From assembly GCA_045612845.1 (NCBI GenBank), contig JAZKZV010000025.1, positions 124,001 through 188,000 of the forward strand: a stretch of DNA of 64,000 nucleotides, in the 5' to 3' direction. Position numbers and translations under genes: made by a program. Each line of letters begins with the position of its first letter. Within the stretch, counting starts at the first letter, position 1. Positions 51,634 through 58,269 of the stretch are shown here, one piece after another. The stretch is from Ornithomonoglobus_A sp045612845. GTDB taxonomy: Bacteria > Bacillota > Clostridia > UBA1381. Under the pieces are notes generated by a model. The model searched no databases, was not told where the DNA came from, and was given only the letters and a program-made list of their open reading frames with translations.

Positions 51634-51900
51634 ATGTATCGAAGCTATAGCTATAACGATATGCCAAAGCCGATTATGCACACATACGAAAAGAAACCCG
51701 TAAAGAATGAATGTAAGGAAGAAAATAATCAAAAACCAATAAAGAAAAAAGAAGAGAAAAAAGATGGCTTTCTTGCTAATCTTGAAACAGATGATATAAT
51801 ATTACTGATTGTAATATTAGCGTTGATTATAGATGATTGCGACGATAAGATACTTCTTATTGCACTTGGATTTATATTTATATGCCAGTTTTTAGATTAA
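51634..51900 (+). CDS. Small membrane-associated protein of unknown function, third of the cluster
   Basis: An 88-residue protein. The N-terminal half is Tyr/Lys/Glu-rich and disordered-looking (KPIKKKEEKKDGFLANLE). The C-terminal half is hydrophobic with two short helices separated by Asp-Asp-Cys-Asp-Asp (IILLIVILALIIDDCDDKILL and following). A hydrophobic end with an acidic break is a recurring form of unnamed clostridial proteins. GGAGGGG precedes ATG 51634. Terminator follows. Confidence 0.7.
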   Translation: MYRSYSYNDMPKPIMHTYEKKPVKNECKEENNQKPIKKKEEKKDGFLANLETDDIILLIVILALIIDDCDDKILLIALGFIFICQFLD

Positions 51901-51913
51901 ACAGGCTATCAGT

Positions 51914-51950
51914 AAGGGCTGAACAAGGTTAATTGTTTGGCCCTTTTTTT
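51914..51950 (+). terminator. Terminator after the small-protein cluster
   Basis: AAGGGCTGAAC (51914-51924) pairs with GTTTGGCCCTT (51935-51945) with two wobble pairs and a 10-base loop; a run of seven T residues follows. Confidence 0.85.
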
Positions 51951-52059
51951 GTTGTTGCAGTAAATATTTTGGTTTTTAATGGTAAATAATTAAGTTAAAG
52001 GAAAAAAATTTGCCTAAAAAATAAAAAAAAGAAAAATACACGATTTTTTTTCGTTAGTG

Positions 52060-52088
52060 TTTACATTTCTTTTTAAATCTTATATAAT
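52060..52088 (+). promoter_or_regulatory. Promoter for the Lrp regulator and symporter
   Basis: -35 TTTACA (52060-52065), 17-base spacer, -10 TATAAT (52083-52088), about 21 bases before the Lrp ATG. The 100 bases before it are extremely A/T-rich and hold no gene; such A/T tracts are typical of Lrp-bound DNA, but this is only suggestive. Confidence 0.75.
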
Positions 52089-52109
52089 TTAATAAACGGA
52101 GGGTGGAAA

Positions 52110-52577
52110 ATGGATATTTTAGATTATGAGATTTTAGAAGCGTTAAAAGATAATGCCAGAGAAAATGCAACCAATATAGGTGCGAAAATAAATCTTTCTA
52201 CATCAGCGGTGATTGAGAGAATTAAAAAACTTGAAAATTCAGGTGTTATTGAGGGATATACAGCTATTATAAATCAGAATGCTGTTGGCAGAGAACTTGT
52301 GGCATTTATGTATGTTAGCCTCGAGCATCCTAAATATAATGAGGGATTTATAAAACAAATCAACAAAAACAGTTCTGTAGTTGAGTGTCATTATATAGCA
52401 GGCGATTTTGATTTTATTTTAAAAGTTGCTACAAGGTCAGGCAAATCGCTGGAGGAATTTTTAAATTTTGTAAAATCAATAGGCGGTGTATCGCTTACCC
52501 GTACATCGGTTGTGCTTTCTACAAATAAGTATGAGTCTTGTTTGCTTCCTGATAAAGGGGATTTTGTTTCAATTTGA
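52110..52577 (+). CDS. Lrp/AsnC-family transcriptional regulator
   Basis: A 155-residue feast/famine regulator: an N-terminal winged helix (about 1-60; DYEILEALKDNARENATNIG, then SAVIERIKKLENSGVIEGY) and the RAM ligand-binding domain (about 65-145; HYIAGDFDFILKVA is the effector-site loop). Such proteins bind amino acids and form octamers. It is followed after 29 bases by an alanine/glycine symporter, so control of that gene, and of its own promoter, is likely. GGAGGG precedes the ATG. Confidence 0.93.
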   Translation: MDILDYEILEALKDNARENATNIGAKINLSTSAVIERIKKLENSGVIEGYTAIINQNAVGRELVAFMYVSLEHPKYNEGFIKQINKNSSVVECHYIAGDFDFILKVATRSGKSLEEFLNFVKSIGGVSLTRTSVVLSTNKYESCLLPDKGDFVSI

Positions 52578-52606
52578 TTTTAGGCATCGGAGGTATTTTA
52601 TAAATT

Positions 52607-53980
52607 ATGGAGTTAGTCAATTTAATTGTTGATAAAGTAAATGATGTTGTATGGGGACCTGTTATGCTTACATTGCTAATAGGTACAGGAATATTTCTAT
52701 CTGTTAGGACAGGTTTTTTACAGTTTAAAAAATTCACCTATATGATGAAAAACACTGTCTTGGGTATTTTCTCGAAAAAACAACATCAAAAAGATTCATC
52801 AGGAGTTACGCCTTTTCAGGCAGTAGCTACCGCAATGGCGGGAACAATAGGAACAGGCAGTATTGCAGGGTTGGCTACAGCCATTGTTTCGGGAGGTCCC
52901 GGAGCGGTTTTCTGGATGTGGATTAGTGCGCTGCTTGGTATGGTAACAAAATATGCCGAGATAGTTCTTTCACTAAAATACAGAGAAAAGAACGAGCAGG
53001 GGCAGTGGGTTGGCGGACCTATGTATTACATAAAAAACGGTCTTAATTTAAAGTGGCTTGCGGTTTTGTTCGCACTGTTTGCTATGATGGCATGTCTCGG
53101 TACAGGAAATGCAACACAGTCTAATTCTATTGCAGTTGCATTAGAAAGTACGATTGGTATAAATCCGTTGATTACAGGCACAATACTTACAATAACCGTT
53201 GCGGCAGTTATTTTGGGTGGTATGCGCAGAATAGCCTCTGTAAATGAAAAATTGGTTCCATTTATGGCTATGTTCTATGTTATATGTTCAATAATAGCTT
53301 TGGCAATAAATTTTGAAAAAATACCGGGTGCATTTGCTTTGATTTTTAAAGAAGCCTTTAATTTTAAAGCGGCAACAGGCGGCGCGGCGGGATACGGTGT
53401 AATACTTGCTATGCATTATGGTTTTTCGCGTGGTGTTTTTTCAAACGAAGCGGGACTCGGAAGTGCACCTATTGCCCATGCAGCGTCAAGTACAAAAAGT
53501 CCTGTTCAGCAAGGACTCTGGGGTATGTTTGAGGTATTCTTTACAACCCTTATTATATGTACAATTTCGGCAATAGTTATCTTAACAACAGGACTGTGGA
53601 ATACAGGGGATTATCAGGGTGCGGCATTAAGTATTGCATCATTTAATAAAATTATTCCGGGTTTTGGAGGGTTTGTTGTAACACTGTCTACTATCTTTTT
53701 TGCCTTATCTACAATTCTTGGTTGGGCATATTACGGAGAAGTGTGTATTGAGTTTTTGTCGGATAAATCCAAAAAAGCTGTATTTGTTTACAGGTGCATT
53801 TATGTTGCATTTGTATTTGTAGGTACAGTAGGTAGCTTGGACTTAATCTGGAGTATATCAGAGGCAATGAACGGACTGATGGCTATTCCTAATCTGATTG
53901 GTATAATCGGCTTGTGTAAAGTAGTAAGCTCGGCATCTAAAGAATATTTTAATAGAAAAATAAATAAGATGGATGTTTAA
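52607..53980 (+). CDS. Alanine/glycine:cation symporter (AGCS family)
   Basis: Sodium- or proton-coupled uptake of alanine or glycine. A 457-residue protein with about 11 helices and the AGCS blocks TGIFLSVRTGFLQFKKF, ATAMAGTIGTGSIAGLATAI, GPGAVFWMWISALLGM, FSNEAGLGSAPIAHA and GWAYYGEVCIEFL. TCGGAGG precedes the ATG. It is the probable target of the adjacent Lrp regulator. Specific substrate cannot be told. Confidence 0.94.
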   Translation: MELVNLIVDKVNDVVWGPVMLTLLIGTGIFLSVRTGFLQFKKFTYMMKNTVLGIFSKKQHQKDSSGVTPFQAVATAMAGTIGTGSIAGLATAIVSGGPGAVFWMWISALLGMVTKYAEIVLSLKYREKNEQGQWVGGPMYYIKNGLNLKWLAVLFALFAMMACLGTGNATQSNSIAVALESTIGINPLITGTILTITVAAVILGGMRRIASVNEKLVPFMAMFYVICSIIALAINFEKIPGAFALIFKEAFNFKAATGGAAGYGVILAMHYGFSRGVFSNEAGLGSAPIAHAASSTKSPVQQGLWGMFEVFFTTLIICTISAIVILTTGLWNTGDYQGAALSIASFNKIIPGFGGFVVTLSTIFFALSTILGWAYYGEVCIEFLSDKSKKAVFVYRCIYVAFVFVGTVGSLDLIWSISEAMNGLMAIPNLIGIIGLCKVVSSASKEYFNRKINKMDV

Positions 53981-54001
53981 ACACCCATCTTATTTATTTT
54001 T
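53956..54001. terminator. Bidirectional terminator overlapping the ends of both convergent genes
   Basis: A 17-bp stem (53956-53972 with 53985-54001; core AAATAAGATGG/CCATCTTATTT) and a 12-base loop. Both arms end in A/T runs. The left arm encodes the last residues of the symporter; the right arm contains the stop codon of the P-type ATPase. Confidence 0.8.
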
Positions 54002-56543
54002 GTTTGCTTAAAATTTTACTTGCTTCTACAATAACGAGCGGTAAAAGTGATAGTGTCGAAACAATAAACCACTGCAGTGCTGACAGAGGAACTGCATCAA
54101 ATATGCGTGCTATTGACGGAACAGAAATAACACCTACCTCTAAAACAACTCCGATAATAAGGGAGAGTATAAGGTACTTGTTCTTAAAAATTCCTGCTTT
54201 TATAACAGAACCATCACTCCGCATATTAAATGCATGAACTAACTGAGACATAGAGAGAACTGCAAATGCCATTGTTTTACCAACAAGAATGTTTCTGAAT
54301 ATATTTGTACCTATAGAAAACGCAAGAAGTGCAAGTGCACCAATCATAAGCCCTTCAAAAATTATATCGCGCCATAGACCGCCTGAGAACAGACTGTTTT
54401 TTGATGGGTTTGGCGGACGTTGCATTATACTATCATCATCAGGGTCAAGACCCAATGCAATTGCAGGCAAAGAGTCTGTTACAAGATTTACCCATAGGAG
54501 TGAAATTGCATTAAGCGGTGAAGAGTATCCAAAAACGATTCCCGAAAATACAGTTAATATTTCACCAATATTACTTGACAGTAAGAACTTAACAGATTTT
54601 TTTATATTATCAAAAATTCCTCTGCCTACTCTTATTGCATCTACAATAGTTGCAAAATTATCATCTGTTAAAATTATATCTGAGGCATTTTTGGCAACCT
54701 CCGTTCCGCATTTACCCATACTGCAGCCTATATCTGCGCAAGATAGTGCGGGTGCATCATTTACGCCGTCACCCGTCATAGCAACAACTGCACCGTTCTG
54801 TTGCCATGCTTTTACAATACGCACTTTATGAGCAGGGGTAACCCTTGCAAAAACTCTGTAATCCTTTATGCAGTCTTTTAATTCGTTATCTGGTAATTTG
54901 TCAAGCTCATTGCCGCTCATTACCTTTTCGTTCTTGAGTATTCCTGTCTGTTTTGCAATAGATATTGCAGTACCTATGTTATCGCCTGTTATCATAACAG
55001 GTGTTATACTTGCGCTTGTGCAAATTTCCACAGCATGTTTTGCCTCATCTCGCGGTGGATCTTCTATTCCTAAAAGACCTAAGAATGTCATATTATCCGT
55101 ATTCATTTTTTCGGTAGCAATGTCTTTGTATGCAACTGCAATAACACGTAATGCACGTGATGTCATATCCTTATTCTGAGACAGAATGTTTTTTCGCTCC
55201 TGAGGAGATAGAGGAGTCAGTTTTCCGTTTTTAAAAATATTTGAGCATTCGGGAAGAATGTATTCCAAGGCTCCTTTTAATATAAACCTGTTATTTGTGC
55301 CTTTGCGGCATAACACGCTCATTGTTTTTGTTTCGGAGGAAAAAGGTATTTCTTTAATTCTTTTAAATTTGTTGTTTAGTTCGGCTATATCTACCTCGTT
55401 CTCCTTTGCCCATTCTATAATGGCTAAATCGGTCGGATTGCCTGAAATGTCACTGCAAAGTGCAGCGCAGTTAACAAGCAGCGGCTTGTCGTTTGTGTAA
55501 TGTGCAGTTATATGCATCTGATTTTTTGTTAGTGTTCCTGTTTTATCTGTGCATATTACAGATGCAGAGCCGAGTGTTTCAACAGATGGCAAGGTTCTGA
55601 CAATAGCATTCTGAGATGACATCTTTAAAACACCTATAGCAAGCATAATTGTAACTATTGCAGGTAATCCCTCGGGTATTGCCGCAACTGCAAGGGACAC
55701 AGAAGTCATAAACATTTCCAGAGGATTAAGATGCTCAAGAACTCCTATTATAAAGATTATTACACATATAATAAGCGCTGATATACCTAAAATCCTGCCT
55801 GTATTATTAAGACGTTTCTGGAGCGGAGTTTCTGTTGTGTCTTCATGGGATAGCATTGCTGCAATTTCGCCAACCTCGGTTGCCATACCTGTTTTTACGA
55901 CAATGCCTTTGCCGTTTCCGCCAACAACATCAGTAGATGAATACACCATATTAACTCTGTCTGCTAATGGTGTAAATTCGGACATGGTTTTAGTACAATC
56001 CTTGGTTCGGGGTATTGATTCGCCGGTAAGAGAGGCTTCGCCTAAAAGCAAGGAATTGTTTTCAATTATTCTGCAATCTGCACATATAATATCGCCTGTT
56101 TTAAAGAGCAGAATATCTCCGCATACTATTTGTGAACTGTCAATTACAATTTCTTTTCCATCTCGTATAACATGTGCTTTGGGTGAAGATAATTTTTTTA
56201 GTGCATCAATGCTTTTTTGAGCACGTGTCTCCTGTGTCAGACCTAATATGGCATTTATTGTTACTATTGCAAGAATAATTAGAGGTTCGGTTATATCCGG
56301 ATTTTTGCTTATTAGTGAAGTTATGTACGAAAGGACAGCTGCGCCTATAAGCAGTAAAATCATAAAATCATTAAACTGTACAAAAAATCTTAATATAATG
56401 GGCTTTTTCTTTTTCGATGTTATTACATTCTCGCCGTTTTTTATAAGACGCTCTCTTGCCTCGGCACTCGTTAGTCCGTCCTTGGTGCTTGTGTTAAAAT
56501 GTTTTTGAGTTTCTGCTATACTCATTGTGTGAAAACTTTTCAT
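53994..56543 (-). CDS. Calcium-transporting-type P-type ATPase (P2)
   Basis: An 849-residue cation pump. Conserved features: N-terminal cation ATPase domain, TGES actuator loop (SLTGESIPRTKD), M4 motif AAIPEGLPAIV, phosphorylation site ICTDKTGTLTKNQM, TGDN and MTGDGVNDAPAL hinge, and M6 NLVTDSLPAIALGLDPDD. The PEGLP and N-x-x-T-D ligands are those of Ca2+ pumps of the PMCA/SERCA and Listeria LMCA1 type. About ten membrane helices; complete length. ATG 56543 seven bases after AGAGGAG. Own promoter at 56600-56628. Confidence 0.92.
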   Translation of the reverse strand: MKSFHTMSIAETQKHFNTSTKDGLTSAEARERLIKNGENVITSKKKKPIILRFFVQFNDFMILLLIGAAVLSYITSLISKNPDITEPLIILAIVTINAILGLTQETRAQKSIDALKKLSSPKAHVIRDGKEIVIDSSQIVCGDILLFKTGDIICADCRIIENNSLLLGEASLTGESIPRTKDCTKTMSEFTPLADRVNMVYSSTDVVGGNGKGIVVKTGMATEVGEIAAMLSHEDTTETPLQKRLNNTGRILGISALIICVIIFIIGVLEHLNPLEMFMTSVSLAVAAIPEGLPAIVTIMLAIGVLKMSSQNAIVRTLPSVETLGSASVICTDKTGTLTKNQMHITAHYTNDKPLLVNCAALCSDISGNPTDLAIIEWAKENEVDIAELNNKFKRIKEIPFSSETKTMSVLCRKGTNNRFILKGALEYILPECSNIFKNGKLTPLSPQERKNILSQNKDMTSRALRVIAVAYKDIATEKMNTDNMTFLGLLGIEDPPRDEAKHAVEICTSASITPVMITGDNIGTAISIAKQTGILKNEKVMSGNELDKLPDNELKDCIKDYRVFARVTPAHKVRIVKAWQQNGAVVAMTGDGVNDAPALSCADIGCSMGKCGTEVAKNASDIILTDDNFATIVDAIRVGRGIFDNIKKSVKFLLSSNIGEILTVFSGIVFGYSSPLNAISLLWVNLVTDSLPAIALGLDPDDDSIMQRPPNPSKNSLFSGGLWRDIIFEGLMIGALALLAFSIGTNIFRNILVGKTMAFAVLSMSQLVHAFNMRSDGSVIKAGIFKNKYLILSLIIGVVLEVGVISVPSIARIFDAVPLSALQWFIVSTLSLLPLVIVEASKILSKQK

Positions 56544-56599
56544 TACATTTCTCCTCTTTATAGCTTGTTTTATAGATAAATATTCGAACTAAAAAAGTA

Positions 56600-56628
56600 A
56601 TATTACTCATTTGTATTTAAAATGTAAA
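56600..56628 (-). promoter_or_regulatory. Promoter of the P-type ATPase
   Basis: On the minus strand -35 TTTACA (56628-56623), 17-base spacer, -10 TAATAT (56605-56600). Confidence 0.55.
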
Positions 56629-56638
56629 CAAATTGTTT

Positions 56639-56667
56639 TTGAATATTAAAATATAGTGTGGTATAAT
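56639..56667 (+). promoter_or_regulatory. Promoter of the transposase-like gene
   Basis: -35 TTGAAT (56639-56644), 17-base spacer, -10 TATAAT (56662-56667). The predicted start near 56674 leaves a 64-base leader carrying the hairpin at 56686-56708. Confidence 0.65.
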
Positions 56668-56685
56668 CAAGTTGTAAGATATATG

Positions 56686-56708
56686 TGTCCCCAATAAATC
56701 GGGGGACA
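56686..56708 (+). repeat. GGGGAC hairpin in the leader of the transposase-like gene
   Basis: TGTCCCC (56686-56692) and GGGGACA (56702-56708) form a 7-bp GC-rich stem with a 9-base A/T loop in an otherwise A/T-rich leader, 30 bases before the start. No T tract follows, so it is not a terminator. It shares the GGGGAC core with the palindrome at 10951-10976. Confidence 0.5.
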
Positions 56709-56737
56709 TAAAATGTATATTAAAAAGGAGGCTCATT

Positions 56738-57409
56738 ATGGCACGAAAGGCAAGAGAAAAAAGCGCTACAGGAATGTATAATGTAATAATAAAAGGCTCG
56801 GCACCGTTATTTAATAATGATGAGGATTATGACTTCTTTATAGAAATTTTGCAAGACTATATAGATGAAATTTATGCCTTTGCTATTACACCGTCAGTAA
56901 TGGCTATTGCGATGAAGGAAACTGATAAGGGAATAGGTATGGACCTTAAACCTCTTATGACGAAATATGCACGATACTACAACAAAAACAATAATCTTGA
57001 AGGTAAGCTTTTTGCAGACAGATTTAAGAGTGAGCCTATTTTAGGTGATAAAGAATTAAAGAACAGTATTGCTTTAATTGAAGATTTGTTGGTGATTACA
57101 AATTCGGACGGATACACAAGTGTGAATGGCGACGGTAAATATGAAATGATTGAATTCTATGCTTCGCTTATGGGTAAAAAAGAAACACTAAAGAAGAAAG
57201 CACAACCCAAAAAGAAGACAGAAGCAGTTAAAAAGCCGACTCCTGCCAAGAAAACATCTGCGCCTGTTAAAAAGACAACCACACCTAAGAAAACTGCAGC
57301 TCCAAAGCCTGCAAAGGTTGAAAAGAGTACAGTTAAGAAAACAGAAGAAACAGTACAAAAACCTGTTGAAAAGAAAAGAAATAACTCACTTCCAACATGG
57401 CTTTTGTAA
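56738..57409 (+). CDS. Domesticated REP-associated transposase-like protein with lysine-rich tail
   Basis: Residues 1-101 follow the REP-associated tyrosine transposase (IS200/Y1) pattern: MARKAREKSATGMYNVIIKG at the N-terminus, NNDEDYDFFIEIL, and KYARYYNKNN with GKLFADRFKSEPI (the YxxYYN...GHLFxDRFKSEP block). But where active relatives have MSNHVHLL, this protein has TPSVMAIAM: V54 and A56 replace both HUH histidines, so strand transfer should be impossible. Tyrosines 77, 80 and 81 remain. The usual HQNPVKAG region is also gone. From residue 147 on, about 77 residues form a tail with about 24 Lys and 9 Pro (KKTSAPVKKTTTPKKTAAPK), like histone H1. Frame intact, strong AAGGAGG. Probably an exapted DNA- or RNA-binding protein; cellular role unknown. 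Confidence 0.75.
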   Translation: MARKAREKSATGMYNVIIKGSAPLFNNDEDYDFFIEILQDYIDEIYAFAITPSVMAIAMKETDKGIGMDLKPLMTKYARYYNKNNNLEGKLFADRFKSEPILGDKELKNSIALIEDLLVITNSDGYTSVNGDGKYEMIEFYASLMGKKETLKKKAQPKKKTEAVKKPTPAKKTSAPVKKTTTPKKTAAPKPAKVEKSTVKKTEETVQKPVEKKRNNSLPTWLL

Positions 57410-57445
57410 ATTTGTTCTAATTAGTAAAAATAATACATATAATAG

Positions 57446-57476
57446 TAGTACAGGCTTTTGGTCTGTACTATTTTTA
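57446..57476 (+). terminator. Terminator after the transposase-like gene
   Basis: TAGTACAG (57446-57453) pairs with CTGTACTA (57463-57470) with a 9-base loop and a T run. It makes the transposase-like gene a single-gene transcript. Confidence 0.75.
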
Positions 57477-57491
57477 TAGGAGTGATTATAT

Positions 57492-58247
57492 TTGAGCTTT
57501 GTTGTAATACGTGTCAGACGCATAATTCCGTATCTGGTAATTCTGGTGCTTATTCCGATTATTATTTCATTTTTTACCAAAACAGTACAGGTTTTTAATG
57601 TAAACGGACGCGAAATACCAATATATTGTGTTGACAGGGATGATAAAAAAATAGCACTTACTTTTGATTGTGCATGGAATGATGAAGATATTGACCTGAT
57701 TTTAGACACTCTGGATGAATATGATTGCAGAGCAACATTTTTTGTTGTAGGTGATTGGGTGGAAAAATATAGCGAGAGTCTTGTAAAAATACATAACCGT
57801 GGACACGAAATAGGTAATCATTCGTATAATCACAAGGATTATACAAAGCTTTCGAGTGATGAAATATCCCATGATTTGGAAATATGCGATAATGTTATAG
57901 AAAATACAATAGGTGTTAAACCGTCGCTTGTACGTGCTCCGTCGGGCGGATATAATAATACAGTTATAAAAACTTGTGAAGATAGGGGAAATACGTATAT
58001 TCAGTGGTCGGTAGACTCAATAGACTATGGGGAAACTACCGTGTCGGGAATTGTTGAACGTGCAACGCGAAATGTAAAATCGGGTGATATAATTTTATTA
58101 CATAATGGTACGGAACATACTGCAGAGGCACTTCCTCAGATTTTAGAGAAATTATCTAATCAGTTTGAATTTGCGACAGTTTCAAATATAATATATAAAA
58201 ACAATTATAAAATTGACCATACAGGTAAGCAAATAAAAGTCAAATAA
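57492..58247 (+). CDS. Polysaccharide deacetylase, PdaB-like (NodB domain)
   Basis: A 251-residue extracellular or spore-associated CE4 protein. A membrane anchor or signal helix (about 12-32) precedes the NodB domain: ALTFDCAWNDED (catalytic and metal Asp; TFDDG is replaced by TFDCAW, as in the PdaB sporulation subgroup), GNHSYNHKD (metal His-x3-His), RAPSGGYN and ILLHN. TTG 57492 is 9 bases after AGGAG. PdaB is needed for spore cortex maintenance in Bacillus; whether this protein still deacetylates peptidoglycan is not known. Own weak promoter assumed. Confidence 0.88.
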   Translation: MSFVVIRVRRIIPYLVILVLIPIIISFFTKTVQVFNVNGREIPIYCVDRDDKKIALTFDCAWNDEDIDLILDTLDEYDCRATFFVVGDWVEKYSESLVKIHNRGHEIGNHSYNHKDYTKLSSDEISHDLEICDNVIENTIGVKPSLVRAPSGGYNNTVIKTCEDRGNTYIQWSVDSIDYGETTVSGIVERATRNVKSGDIILLHNGTEHTAEALPQILEKLSNQFEFATVSNIIYKNNYKIDHTGKQIKVK

Positions 58248-58269
58248 AAAAGGGCATATGCCCTTTTTT
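58246..58269. terminator. Bidirectional terminator between pdaB-like and SLH genes
   Basis: Perfect palindrome AAAAAAGGGCAT/ATGCCCTTTTTT (58246-58257, 58258-58269) that reads as a T-ended stem on both strands. Confidence 0.9.

Noticed and set aside
56738..57409. Active IS200/IS605-type insertion sequence
   Set aside because: Both HUH histidines are missing and no flanking left/right end pair was recognised; treated as a domesticated relative.
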